This document shows positions 28,392 through 37,447 of a DNA stretch of 64,000 bases, piece after piece. The DNA lies in assembly GCA_045808425.1 (NCBI GenBank), contig JBJMFM010000352.1, positions 1-64,000 on the forward strand. Reading direction: 5' to 3'. A model generated the notes under the pieces. It saw only the letters and a program-made list of their open reading frames with translations. It did not search any database and was not told the origin of the DNA. Source of the DNA: JAFAQB01 sp045808425 (lineage in GTDB: Archaea; Thermoproteota; Nitrososphaeria; Nitrososphaerales; Nitrososphaeraceae). Within the stretch, counting starts at the first letter, position 1. Each line of letters begins with the position of its first letter. The position numbers were made by a program, and so were the translations under genes.

Positions 28392-29474
28392 TTATTTTAT
28401 TGTAGGAAAATGTTTTTCTTTAAGCACACTGTTTAGAAGCCCTAATTCATAGATGCCGGACAATTCTGGTTGATGCCTGTTTCCTTTTGACAAAAAACCA
28501 AGCTCATATTCGTTTTTTGCTAGTTTGAAAAGAGATTCCTTAATAGGATCATACGTAATCTCTATTCTTGAGAACGCTTCTCTCAGTTCATCTTCTGGGA
28601 TCACTTTGCCAGTTAGCTTTTTTAGGGCAGTATTAAAGTTCAGAACAGCTTGATCCTTGTGGTTATTTATCCATATTGTCTCATCAACATGCAACATTAG
28701 AAATTTTTTTAGTGTTGCCTGGTTGTTTTTCAGGTAGTCTGTACTGGCGATGATATTAGCAGTAACGAATTTCCCGTCGGGCCATAAACTTCTCTCATCT
28801 ACAAAAATACTTCCCTTAGCCTCTTTCTGCAATATGGCTCCCCAGGGTTCAGGCACCCATGCACCATCTATCTGCTTTCTTAAAAATAATGTAAGAATAT
28901 CTTGTAGGCTGGCAGAGGTTACTTCAACGTCACCGCCGTTCTCTTTAGTATTGTGCCCATTTCTCAACAAATATGATCGAAGGGATATATCTTGGGTGTT
29001 ACCCAATTGAGGGGAAGCAAATTTCTTGCCCGAGAAATCTTTAGGTGACTTGATGCCCGAGTCGTTTCTTACTACAAAGACAGCTCCACCACTTGCCGCT
29101 CCGGCAATTATTCGCGGGTCTTTTCCATCAGATACCATGTATCCATTGATTGCAGGATTCGGCCCTATGTATGCTACGTCTATCTGATTTGCAAATAATG
29201 CTTCTATCACTGATGGTCCTGCAGAGAAGACTTGTGGTTTAATTGTAATGCCATCTTTCAGTAATTTTTTTTGGAAATCTCCGTTTTCGAATCCTAAAAC
29301 GGCCTGAGCATGATTGACGTTAGGAAAATACCCTATCCTCAAAGTGTTAGAAGGTACACCACTATTAGTATTTGCTATTCTCGGAGATGCATTATAAAAT
29401 ATGGAACTTGCAATTACGCAGACCATTATCAATATTGATATTCCCAGACTTATCTTCGCGTCCATGAACAACAC
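28392..29474 (-). CDS. ABC transporter substrate-binding protein (nitrate/sulfonate/taurine, SsuA/NMT1-like), orphan
   Basis: A 360-residue exported protein. The N-terminal hydrophobic segment (about 8-28) is a signal or anchor, followed by the type II periplasmic-binding fold. Family landmarks include LRIGYFPNVNHAQAVLGFENG, the domain hinge IDVAYIGPNPAINGYM, GAASGGAVFVVRND, GKKFASPQLGNTQD and the WVPEPWGA loop. Such proteins bind sulfonates, nitrate, taurine, aliphatic amines or thiamine precursors. No ATPase or permease genes flank it, so the partner subunits must be elsewhere. ATG start. Confidence 0.85.
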   Translation of the reverse strand: MLFMDAKISLGISILIMVCVIASSIFYNASPRIANTNSGVPSNTLRIGYFPNVNHAQAVLGFENGDFQKKLLKDGITIKPQVFSAGPSVIEALFANQIDVAYIGPNPAINGYMVSDGKDPRIIAGAASGGAVFVVRNDSGIKSPKDFSGKKFASPQLGNTQDISLRSYLLRNGHNTKENGGDVEVTSASLQDILTLFLRKQIDGAWVPEPWGAILQKEAKGSIFVDERSLWPDGKFVTANIIASTDYLKNNQATLKKFLMLHVDETIWINNHKDQAVLNFNTALKKLTGKVIPEDELREAFSRIEITYDPIKESLFKLAKNEYELGFLSKGNRHQPELSGIYELGLLNSVLKEKHFPTIK

Positions 29475-29615
29475 AGATTACCAGATCTGCTGTTTTAATT
29501 ACATTATAGGATTTTGTTTTTTATTATCAAAAATAAATGCTTCATTGTCATTAATTGTCCTGTTCGTTTATAGCTACTATAACGTATTTTTAATAACAGC
29601 CCCCAATTATTAGAT

Positions 29616-30194
29616 ATGCCATCACAGACAGAGATAACAGACATTTTATACTCAAAGATAAGAAGCATGGGTAGGAATAAAATTCGAGCTGACATTGCTT
29701 CAAACGTCAACGTGTCACAAGTATATATGCATAATATATTGAGTGAGTGTATTGCAAAACTAGGTGTCAGTTCAAGAGACGGCAACAATAAGGATGATGA
29801 TAGAATCGTACTCCTGGCCGAAGCGCTTCTTCACTTTATGCTCACCGCCACTACTCTTCCATCTCAGAGAAAAATTCCAGTAAGAGATAACCTATCTATT
29901 GATGTTATAGTTCCTAATGTCCAAACACTAAACAGAAACCCTGATAAATCAATTATTGTTCAATTCTTAAGTGATAGCCTAGATTTAAAGAAAATACTCC
30001 AGCTGGAATGGTTGCAACCAAATTATAAGAATATTTGGCTGATATACGCTAGTAAACCCCCTCCATATAAAAAATATACAATATATAGCATATTACCTGA
30101 CACTTCACTGCATAAAAGTTATTCAAATATCATAATAGATATCACCAATTTTCTAAAAGAAAAAGGAGACAAAAGCCTTCGATTTATTCATTGA
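29616..30194 (+). CDS. Conserved archaeal hypothetical protein with N-terminal HTH-like region
   Basis: A 192-residue protein. Residues 1-50 are helical with an HTH-like pattern (IRADIASNVNVSQVYMHNILSECI). The middle contains LLAEALLHFML and the strand DNLSIDVIVPN. The spacing D...PDKSIIVQF is weakly reminiscent of a PD-(D/E)XK nuclease fold, which I cannot confirm. No signal peptide. Divergent from the solute-binding protein gene across about 140 bases. Function unknown. Confidence 0.6.
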   Translation: MPSQTEITDILYSKIRSMGRNKIRADIASNVNVSQVYMHNILSECIAKLGVSSRDGNNKDDDRIVLLAEALLHFMLTATTLPSQRKIPVRDNLSIDVIVPNVQTLNRNPDKSIIVQFLSDSLDLKKILQLEWLQPNYKNIWLIYASKPPPYKKYTIYSILPDTSLHKSYSNIIIDITNFLKEKGDKSLRFIH

Positions 30195-30332
30195 GCTATA
30201 ACCTAGAGCCCATCTATCTGTGCATCGCTGGGGCAACAGTTGGATATTCCAACCGAACTTGGTGTTTAACGTTCTTTTATTTGATGGATTATAGATTGAG
30301 AGCTTGAATAACGATTGGAATAACCAGAACAA

Positions 30333-30488
30333 TTAGTGGGTCATTACTTGTCTTTCATGTGTATGGGTCACATCGTACAATCTGTCGCATCTATTGCATA
30401 CCCATGAAATTTGCTCATTGCAAATATTACAAAATGCTACAGGAGTCAACTGTGCTCCACACGCTTTACATGATTCTTTGTTATACAT
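30333..30488 (-). CDS. Zinc-ribbon microprotein, 51 residues
   Basis: A short frame from ATG 30488 encoding three closely spaced CxxC pairs (SCKACGAQ, FCNICNEQ, VCNRCDRL) and a His-rich C-terminus (THTHERQ). The pattern suggests two small zinc sites. No other features are present. The regular Cys spacing and ATG start make a chance frame unlikely. Confidence 0.7.
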   Translation of the reverse strand: MYNKESCKACGAQLTPVAFCNICNEQISWVCNRCDRLYDVTHTHERQVMTH

Positions 30489-30827
30489 TCAATTATGATT
30501 CCTCCATAAGAGAAGGGCTTTTATTATAATTATTACGACCTCCGATATAAATATTGTATTGAAAAAGAAAATTTTTTATAAAATATGCAAGCCAATCCAA
30601 TTATTTGCATACAAGAGCTTTAAATCTATTCCAAAATTATATAACAAGGATAATAATTGAATATCCTGAGAATCTATGTAACTATGATGTAATTGATAAT
30701 TAGAACGAAATTTTATTAGCTAATGTTATATCGTGTTATCATTTACGTGCTCTATTCAGACAATATTTGACGGAGTAATGATGTTGCTATGGGTCTCCAG
30801 GCACTGTTATAAGTACATGAATATTCT
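30489..30827. other. Intergenic gap between divergent small genes
   Basis: About 339 AT-rich bases. A TATA-like GTTATAAGT at 30806-30814 precedes the ATG at 30828 by 14 bases, which is closer than usual. No gene was recognised. Confidence 0.4.
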
Positions 30828-31124
30828 ATGTACTCTAGACGCACATTGGTAAAGGACAAGAAAGTAATCAAATTTCATGGAACTGAAGTGCTCAACGTAA
30901 CTATTCTATATTCAAGGAAACCAAACGCGAAACCGATCACTAGAAGAATGGAAGAATTCGATGCATTAAAGGATCCTAGACCTTGTGAAACTATAAACGT
31001 ACAGGTAGTCGCTGACTTCGTTACAATTACATTTTATAAACATGAAAGTACTAATTCCATTATTGGTAGAGAGCTGATACCATTACATGCAATAGAACAT
31101 ATCTGGGTGAAAGATTCACAATAA
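30828..31124 (+). CDS. Conserved hypothetical protein, 98 residues
   Basis: A beta-rich small protein (strands KVIKFHGTEVLNVTILYS, INVQVVADFVTITFYK, and the ending LIPLHAIEHIWVKD). The alternating hydrophobic pattern and IEHIWV end resemble small beta-barrel proteins, but I do not recognise a family. ATG start. It stands alone. Confidence 0.6.
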   Translation: MYSRRTLVKDKKVIKFHGTEVLNVTILYSRKPNAKPITRRMEEFDALKDPRPCETINVQVVADFVTITFYKHESTNSIIGRELIPLHAIEHIWVKDSQ

Positions 31125-31240
31125 GATAACTCACTCTAGTGGATGCGCTTAGAGCGGGTATTCTAGATGTAAAGCGACTATGCTTCAGAATTATTAGTTT
31201 CCATTCACATGGGTGTCATCTAGATCATATCATTCATAGA

Positions 31241-31543
31241 TCAAGGTTTGAACAGATCTTCCTGCTTACCACGCTTTATTCTTCGTACAAACAGTTTCCA
31301 GAAATAATTCAAATGGCCATAAATATAGCGGAAATTCTTTAATATAAATCCAATAGAGATCGATATCGCTCCACCTACCACGAATCTCCAGCCTATTATT
31401 CTAAAACCTTCCCCCTCTTCTTGCAATCCAATTGTCCCAGCAATCCATATGCATACTACTCCAAATACGATAATTATAATACCCGCCGTTAAGAATGGCT
31501 TAAAAAGCGTATTCTGATCATTTACCGTCATTACAGCTTTCAA
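31241..31543 (-). CDS. Small membrane protein with two transmembrane helices
   Basis: A 100-residue protein: a short polar start, a first span (about 15-35, FLTAGIIIIVFGVVCIWIAG), an acidic loop EEGEGFR, a second span (about 50-66), then a strongly basic cytoplasmic tail (KLFVRRIKRGKQ). The positive-inside rule places both ends in the cytoplasm. Function unknown. Confidence 0.6.
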   Translation of the reverse strand: MKAVMTVNDQNTLFKPFLTAGIIIIVFGVVCIWIAGTIGLQEEGEGFRIIGWRFVVGGAISISIGFILKNFRYIYGHLNYFWKLFVRRIKRGKQEDLFKP

Positions 31544-31859
31544 TGTGCATTTAGTTAATTAAAGCATAAATAAGTCGTACGATTGGTTGTCAATGCAAGT
31601 TAAGTATTTATTTTCAAATGATCTGATATTAGATATATTCCTAGAAATATGCAATAAAGAGGTCAACTGTATAACTGCCTAATGTACAAGAATAGGCTAG
31701 AACTAGATTAACTTATGGAAAAAAATTAAGTTTACTGAATTCGTACGCAGATGTCGATCGTATTGAGGATCTTATCTCTATGGATAAATAATATGATACA
31801 AAATAATACAATCTGTAATTTAAACTGCTATCGCTTGGCTAAACCTTTCTTCGCTTATG
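31544..31859. other. Intergenic gap
   Basis: About 316 bases between two minus-strand genes. I see no coding frame, no recognisable RNA and no strong hairpin. Confidence 0.4.
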
Positions 31860-33062
31860 TTATTGTACACCACCCTTTTCTATGTGTTTTATAAGTGCCC
31901 CCTTTAGCGTTTGCGAGATTATAGACTGGATACGAGGATCATTTACCTTTGGTATAATGAAATCCTCTTTTAATTGTTCATCCTCAACTAGACTAGCAAT
32001 TGCATTGGCAATAGCAACTAATACATCTTCTCTTAACTCTTTAACCTGAAGATCTAATAAGGCTCGAAGGATAGATGGGAATACTACAGCATTATTCACC
32101 TGATTTGGAAAATCAGATCTGCCAGTAGCTACAATCCTTGCACCACCCTTAACCGCTTCAGAAGGTAGTATTTCGGGGTCAGGATTGCTTAAGGCGAAAA
32201 TTATTGGATGAGTACTCATTGATTGCACAATCTTGTAATCAAGTATGTCGCGCCTTCCTGAAACACCTATAAAAATATCGGTACCTTTTATTGTGTCTGC
32301 AATTTTTCCTCTTAACTGTCTTGGATTGCTTCTTTCGGCTATCTCCTTTTTATACGGATTATCTATTCCTTCTTTCCTATCATGATATATTGCTCCTTTA
32401 CTATCGACTACAATGATGTCCCTGCATCCTGCTTTATACATTATTTTGAATATACCATAGCCAGCCGATCCAGCACCAGATATTAGCATACTTACTTCAT
32501 GTATCTTCTTGCCCTGTAGCCTCAGTGCGTTTAATAAAGCTGCTAGCGTAATAATGGCCGTGCCGTGTTGATCATCGTGGAAGACAGGGATCAAAAGGTC
32601 GTTCTCTAATCTTTCTACTATTTCTAGTACCTTTGGCGACTCTATATCTTCTATATTGATCGCACCAAATACTGGTTGGATCGCTTTGACGAATCGGATT
32701 ATTTCTTCCTTATCCTGAGTCGCTATGCACAACGGAAATGCGTTAATACCAGCTAACACTTTGAATAGAACGGATTTCCCTTCCATAACCGGAATTGCCG
32801 CCTCAGGACCTATGTTGCCTAGTCCAAGCACACGAGAACCATCGCATACTATAGCGACGTTATTCCATTTTGAAGTGTATTCATATGTCAGCCCTTTGTT
32901 ATTGCCTATTTCAGTAGCAACGTATGCAACACCAGGAGTATAGATTAGCCCTAGAGTGCCTTTATCTTGCTCAAATACACTGTCCACAGGAACTCTGTTC
33001 TGAAGCTCTATCTTTCCCCTTAACATTCGATGTAAATTAATTGCATCTTCCTTTGTAGTCAA
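31860..33062 (-). CDS. NAD(P)-dependent malic enzyme
   Basis: A 400-residue enzyme of the short bacterial/archaeal malic enzyme type, converting malate to pyruvate and CO2. Motifs: the N-terminal YTPGVA with the active-site region, VAIVCDGSRVLGLGNIGPEAAIPVMEGK, the metal-binding FHDDQHGTAI, and the Rossmann LISGAGSAGYGIFK with the acidic VVDSKG that favours NAD over NADP. LSNPDPE and NNAVVFPSI complete the family set. It links the TCA intermediates to pyruvate; aconitase is also encoded in the window at 51109. Confidence 0.93.
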   Translation of the reverse strand: MTTKEDAINLHRMLRGKIELQNRVPVDSVFEQDKGTLGLIYTPGVAYVATEIGNNKGLTYEYTSKWNNVAIVCDGSRVLGLGNIGPEAAIPVMEGKSVLFKVLAGINAFPLCIATQDKEEIIRFVKAIQPVFGAINIEDIESPKVLEIVERLENDLLIPVFHDDQHGTAIITLAALLNALRLQGKKIHEVSMLISGAGSAGYGIFKIMYKAGCRDIIVVDSKGAIYHDRKEGIDNPYKKEIAERSNPRQLRGKIADTIKGTDIFIGVSGRRDILDYKIVQSMSTHPIIFALSNPDPEILPSEAVKGGARIVATGRSDFPNQVNNAVVFPSILRALLDLQVKELREDVLVAIANAIASLVEDEQLKEDFIIPKVNDPRIQSIISQTLKGALIKHIEKGGVQ

Positions 33063-33334
33063 ACGTTCTCATATAGCCAATAAAATATGTATAAGTATTC
33101 ACGAAATTCTTTATTTCCATTCTGTAGCAATTTAATTTTGTTAATATGTTGTTGATTGCGATTTTTTTGTACTACGCTGGTTGTCTATGTCAGTATAAAG
33201 ATACTTCACTATTATCTTGCATTTCGTTATTCATTATGGCTATTATAGTACCATTTTTTTTATTTGTGTGTGAATGTTTAAACGCCTTTGGCAGCTCGAT
33301 GAAGTACCATGGTATTAGCAGATGTACCCTAGGA

Positions 33335-33475
33335 CTATTTAGAGTATTTTCTGGGTTTCCTGATGAAAATCCTTTTACAACCTTCAGAACAAAAATAGTA
33401 AATATTGCCTTTATAATTATAGTCTACTCCAAGCTCCTTATCCATTTCAATTCCACATACCGGATCAATAGACAT
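33335..33475 (-). CDS. YHS-domain microprotein, 46 residues
   Basis: A short frame from ATG 33475. It reads IDPVCGIEMD, a tyrosine-rich strand (YNYKGNIYYFCSEGCK) and the closing FIRKPRKYSK. This is the complete YHS domain pattern (DPVCGM...YFCSxGC...NPxKY) found alone or in copper ATPases and hydroxylases, where it probably binds metal. The longer plus-strand frame over the same bases (33146-33484) has no family signal, and I reject it in favour of this gene. Confidence 0.82.
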   Translation of the reverse strand: MSIDPVCGIEMDKELGVDYNYKGNIYYFCSEGCKRIFIRKPRKYSK

Positions 33476-33733
33476 AAGGCTTAAAACACTCTAAATCATA
33501 TTTATTCATTACCAATCACCCTTCTCTAGACCCGCCTTTCGATTTAATGATTACAATTAAAAATTATGATCAACTCTGAGGGAAGACAAAATGTTAATGA
33601 TAAATTAGAATTAGAATCATCTTTTTCATACCGAGAAATCATTATGTTCATTGCTGAAATTTATAATTGCTTCTTTGGTCAACCCGAATTAACATAAATT
33701 TTCTTATTTTCCAGTAATACTAAATTTATCAAT

Positions 33734-33904
33734 ATGTCGTATTCCTGTATAGAAATTGTATGTGAAAGGTGTGGTTGCATTATTAGTAAGATTATATGTC
33801 TGAAATCAATAAAGGATATCCTACGTCCTGTGAATGATAGATGTGGAGCATGCGGAGTACTTCTTAATCCCTCTGAATTTTCAATTAATGCTAAAAGAAA
33901 ATGA
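33734..33904 (+). CDS. Zinc-ribbon microprotein, 56 residues
   Basis: A short frame from ATG 33734. Cysteines pair as VCERCGC and RCGACG, giving one zinc ribbon separated by a helix-forming stretch (KIICLKSIKDILRPVND). The C-terminus is basic. No family is recognised beyond the ribbon. It lies in a 1-kb area otherwise lacking called genes. Confidence 0.65.
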   Translation: MSYSCIEIVCERCGCIISKIICLKSIKDILRPVNDRCGACGVLLNPSEFSINAKRK

Positions 33905-34500
33905 CGTCATAGCATTTCAGATTTTGTAGCATAGGGGGCTTGAGAATAAATCTATTCTTTTAACTTATTATTACATACAGAGAAGAGAGAGGGATGATAG
34001 TATTCATTTATAAATAAATCTGGCTTATGGAAAGCATTATCATTGATTGCCAAGGCTTTTATCTTATCTTATCATTTGACACTTTATTCACTAACGACAC
34101 GTCCTGCTGTTAATTCCACCAGCTAGAAAATGTGGCAATATATGCGCTGATTTTATTCCTTTTTCTTAAGTACAAGAAATGATGAGCATGCTGCAACATA
34201 CGACAATAACAATAGCTAGCTTGTTTTGTTGTTTTTATGATATTAATAGTTAAGTTCGCGTTTTTTATGATGTTTATGACGTAACTACTAACTAACCGGT
34301 TTCTTCATAACGATAAAACTTCAATGCCAATCTAAACGCATCAAATATATCGTTATATGTGCTGCCTATGCTGTGGTATGAGGCTAAGGCTAACACCAAC
34401 TAATAGAGAAGGTAAGGAAAGGCTTAGACAGCAAAGAATCTTATCTCTGCAAATGAGTTGCTTTTATATACACCATTTTCTTCTTCTTATTCTATAACTC
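33905..34500. other. Long intergenic gap
   Basis: Nearly 600 AT-rich bases between a zinc-ribbon microprotein and a secreted protein. The only frame with coding-like composition is the short minus-strand one listed at 34292-34399. Confidence 0.4.
34292..34399 (-). CDS. Possible 35-residue peptide or gene remnant
   Basis: A TTG-started frame that reads through a helix-like segment STYNDIFDAFRLALKFYRYE. The composition looks protein-like, and the frame is closed upstream by a stop just before the TTG. It could be a tiny gene or the end of a decayed one. No family is recognised. Confidence 0.22.
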   Translation of the reverse strand: MVLALASYHSIGSTYNDIFDAFRLALKFYRYEETG

Positions 34501-34866
34501 ATGCAAAGAAGAAAAAAAGCATCTATGAGTATTATATCTATAGCGATGATCCTAGCTCCAGTTATAGTAACATTAGCACAATTTGGAAGCATTGGTACAT
34601 CTCACGGCCAAGGAAATCTAACAATAGGAAATCTAACATTAACACCAGAACAAAAAGCAGCAATATGTGATCCTAATAATCCATTATCAAAGCTTGATTT
34701 CGTTAATACAACTGAATCAAGGATATGTGGTATTCCAAAAACAATTACAAATACGACATCCGCGAATATGACCACAGCAAATACAACAATCCCAGACACT
34801 ACAACAGGAGCAGAATCCCCACCATCAAGTACTATAGCACCATCAGCGGTTCCTCCTTCAGAGTAG
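34501..34866 (+). CDS. Small secreted Thr/Pro-rich protein
   Basis: A 121-residue protein. The N-terminus is basic (MQRRKKAS), then a hydrophobic signal (IISIAMILAPVIVTLAQ). The mature part contains EQKAAICDPNNPLSKLDFVN and a second cysteine in RICGIP, probably a disulfide pair. A Thr/Ser/Pro tail with N-glycosylation sequons (NTT, NMT, NTS) ends it. It resembles the proteins at 20499 and 50680 in layout, and shares an NPLSK segment with the latter. Probably attached to or released from the cell surface; no function is known. Confidence 0.65.
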   Translation: MQRRKKASMSIISIAMILAPVIVTLAQFGSIGTSHGQGNLTIGNLTLTPEQKAAICDPNNPLSKLDFVNTTESRICGIPKTITNTTSANMTTANTTIPDTTTGAESPPSSTIAPSAVPPSE

Positions 34867-35081
34867 AATTGTTAGTTAACTAGCTATAGATTTTATTACT
34901 AATCCTACCTTCTTTTCTTGTCTTCCAATTTATTTTTTATTTGCCCTACCTATCACCCATTCGAGGGTCTCTATTTTAATCAATAATCAGCACAGAATTT
35001 TGCTGCTACATTTCTATTAACTTTAGCTAGCAGTTTTATCCTTACAGCCCAAGGAGCAAGGACTTTTGGATAAGACCATGA

Positions 35082-35330
35082 TTAACATTCAAACCCATTA
35101 GTTAACAGTGTGATATAATGGGTCATAATCTCTGCTTCCCAGAATTTGGTAAATGTTTGAAGCAGAGATATCTTTGCTAGTAATATTGTTCTGCATGCCG
35201 TGTAGTTTATCTTTGTCAGGTTGTTTGATTTGCCTGCATCGTTTTCACCAGTGAAGAATAGATAATGTGTAAGCCCAATCTTTTCTTGATAATAGGTGTA
35301 GATCTCATTTGCAGCACATATCGATATTTT
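35082..35330 (-). pseudogene. Relic of a mobile-element P-loop ATPase (primase/helicase-like)
   Basis: No start codon is visible, but an open minus-strand frame encodes NEIYTYYQEKIG, then THYLFFTGENDAGKSNNL with a Walker A motif (GENDAGKS) preceded by the expected hydrophobic strand, then NYTACRTILL and a divergent tail ending at TAA 35082. The arrangement (HYLFFxGxNDxGKSNNL then a YxAxR helix) matches my recollection of a primase/helicase-type ATPase carried on thaumarchaeal mobile elements. Walker B and the rest are missing. It overlaps the last codons of the upstream C2H2 gene, so truncation was followed by drift. Confidence 0.55.
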
Positions 35331-35673
35331 AGAAATAATGCATTCTCTGATGAACTATTCTTTGGATTTCACTTTCAAATACCATTCCACAATGTATACA
35401 TACGTATATTCCGAATTGTTCAATATCACCTTTCTTAAGAATAGCAATCTCGCTTTCATCGTGAGTATTTTCTGAAATGACATAGTCATCAAGGTCATTT
35501 AGTCTAAGTTCCTCTTCTAAAATGTGTTTTATTTTTACAACATTGGTTTCATTATATAAAGTAATTATCTTATCAGCAAATTGTTTCTGGGAAGCAACGA
35601 CTTTCTCTACAACATCTAGAACAATATGTTGTATATTATTGGGAAGATATGACAGATCAATTCTCACAACCAT
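35329..35673 (-). CDS. C2H2 zinc-finger protein, 114 residues
   Basis: The C-terminal 25 residues form a single C2H2 finger, YVCIHCGMVFESEIQRIVHQRMH (two Cys two apart, two His four apart). The N-terminal about 85 residues are helical and acidic (VLDVVEKVVASQKQFADKI, EEELRLNDLDD) and may mediate dimerisation. Soluble, probably regulatory. ATG start at 35673. Its 3' end touches the ATPase relic. Confidence 0.65.
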   Translation of the reverse strand: MVVRIDLSYLPNNIQHIVLDVVEKVVASQKQFADKIITLYNETNVVKIKHILEEELRLNDLDDYVISENTHDESEIAILKKGDIEQFGIYVCIHCGMVFESEIQRIVHQRMHYF

Positions 35674-36654
35674 GCTTATACGATGGCGAACCTGTCTTTA
35701 AATTTAATATTTGTTCGATAGCGAAAAATTGACATAAAAGTACTTGACGTTAACTTTCAGCAAACTAAATCCTTCATCAACCGTTCACTTAGTCAATCGT
35801 TTTCATTTACTATTTTTCCTGTTGTTAACAAGAATCCAACCAGCAGACATTGTGTCGTGTCCTATTATCTTGATCCGCATGTAGGTACCGAGTTACTCCA
35901 TAGACAAGATAACATAGTATACACTATATCTAATACAAATAAAACCGAGTGACACACAGGACTTTTCAGTATTGTTAAAATGCCTAGACGGGATGCAGGC
36001 TTGACTACACCCATCTAGGTCTTTGTTCCCCATCGGTTTGGTCGATGTAAAAACAATTATGTATATATGCTAATTTAAATGTGATGATGAAATATTACAG
36101 TGTGGAGCTCGGCTATTTTTTCTCAGCATCACATCTCTAATATGATCAACTATGATTACAAATAGTAAATCATGCAAGGAGAGCTTGGTAACAATCCTAC
36201 TTATAATCTGAAGAAAATTTATGATTTTAGAGGCGGCACATTCCATAGTCGTAATCGTTGGAATATGGTTTAGAGTGGCTCTGATTATCCGCACGCTGTG
36301 AGATGACTTGAGAAGCAATAATCATGTATCTTGTGTTCGTTAGCTAAAAGAAAATATGAATTTGTTAATGTATTTATTGTAATTTGAGAACCTGTATCAT
36401 ATTTAATCAACAGCAGGATATACAAAAAATTCGAAAACTACATGAGTCTAGCAGCAGGTTCAAGAACCGAGGGAAAAAGAATGAAAAAAAGAAGCTTGGC
36501 AATTACTAGAAGGTCCTGGTAAAAATACCACACGAGGTGATAGCGCTTGATTGATTTCTATTAAGAAGAATACGTAGCAGGGTTATCTCTAGCATTCTGG
36601 CCCATATGTTAAAGTTATAAAGTTATGATAGATTTAGTAAATACAATCATCGAC
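35674..36654. other. Near 1-kb gap without a supported protein gene
   Basis: Open frames here are short and compositionally random (for example the minus-strand one at 36070-36318). Two neighbouring hairpins occur at 35983-36047 and are listed separately. The promoter of the C2H2 gene should lie at the left edge; the right edge is the 3' side of the nuclease-like gene. Confidence 0.45.
35983..36047. other. Pair of adjacent inverted repeats (possible structured RNA)
   Basis: First hairpin: 10-base arms at 35983-35992 and 36010-36019 with one mismatch and a 17-base loop. Second hairpin: CATCG/CGATG arms at 36031-36035 and 36043-36047 with a 7-base loop. No U tract follows, so it is not an obvious terminator. 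No known RNA family is recognised. Confidence 0.3.
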
Positions 36655-37308
36655 TCATTTTTTGCCAGCATACATCACATGAATTTCTTGATAGTTCCAT
36701 TCAAAATCGCGCAAGAAAGAGGCAAACTCATTGATGGGTATGATAGGGACTTTATTGATAAAATGGACTTTTTCAGAATGCAGTGTTAATACAATAGGAA
36801 TCGCAAATGTTATAGATTTTCTCCTTCTTTCGAGGAATAGTTCTGTTCTTATTAACTGCTTTTTAACATAAGTTGAAATTAATGAAATATTACTTCGTTT
36901 CCAATGTTTGCAATCGATTACAAGGGCACGAGCCGAATCAATTCCAATTACATCAATTTCACAGCGTGGTTTTGTGAAACGGAGATTCATCTCTGTAGCA
37001 TATCCGAATGTATGAAGCATCTCTAAAGTCAATGCTTCGAAATCTTTCCATGTTACTGCTTTTGAGACTCTTTCGATGTCACATCCAATTTGCAAAGCAA
37101 TAATTGCAGCCTTCAGTCTATCAGATCGAGAGAATGTTATGACGTCTCTGGAAATGGAGCCTATACCCTTAAGGCTCAGATAGTGTAGAACATTCTTGGC
37201 AACACTCTTGTTAAAGATCATAGAATTAACGATGAACTCATTTACATTAGTATTAGGCGACATTATCCCAGATATAGCTCTGGCTATCAGTTCTGGATGC
37301 ATACACAA
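36655..37308 (-). CDS. PD-(D/E)XK nuclease-like protein (Mrr/restriction-endonuclease-like fold)
   Basis: A 217-residue protein. The N-terminal half is helical (about 1-80). The C-terminal half has the nuclease core: helix DFEALTLEMLHTFGYATE, then CEIDVIGID and ALVIDCKHWK, matching the E...D...(D/E)-x-K pattern with D in EIDV and D-C-K as the catalytic strand. Such proteins act in DNA repair, recombination or restriction. No methylase or helicase partner is adjacent, so a housekeeping DNA-processing role is as likely as defence. ATG start. Confidence 0.72.
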   Translation of the reverse strand: MCMHPELIARAISGIMSPNTNVNEFIVNSMIFNKSVAKNVLHYLSLKGIGSISRDVITFSRSDRLKAAIIALQIGCDIERVSKAVTWKDFEALTLEMLHTFGYATEMNLRFTKPRCEIDVIGIDSARALVIDCKHWKRSNISLISTYVKKQLIRTELFLERRRKSITFAIPIVLTLHSEKVHFINKVPIIPINEFASFLRDFEWNYQEIHVMYAGKK

Positions 37309-37447
37309 ATACTGAAGCTAAACATATTTTAACGGTATTTGATATAATAACTGCAAGATCCAAAATTGACAAGGCATCTATCAAAGAAAAGTATTTTAAA
37401 ACTAGCCCTAAAGATATTAAACGCTGAATAATTAACATTATGTGTGC

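Noticed and set aside
33146..33484. 112-residue plus-strand frame with Cys and hydrophobic runs
   Set aside because: It is antisense to a clear YHS-domain gene (33335-33475) and has no family signal of its own.
36074..36215. C/D-box sRNA-like start (GTGATGATGA near 36080)
   Set aside because: No D or D-prime CTGA at suitable spacing.
36070..36318. 82-residue minus-strand frame
   Set aside because: Composition is Ile/Ser/His-rich without a recognisable pattern, and there is no promoter-like context.
37253..37438. 61-residue minus-strand frame upstream of the nuclease-like gene
   Set aside because: It overlaps the start of a well-supported gene in another frame and has no motif.
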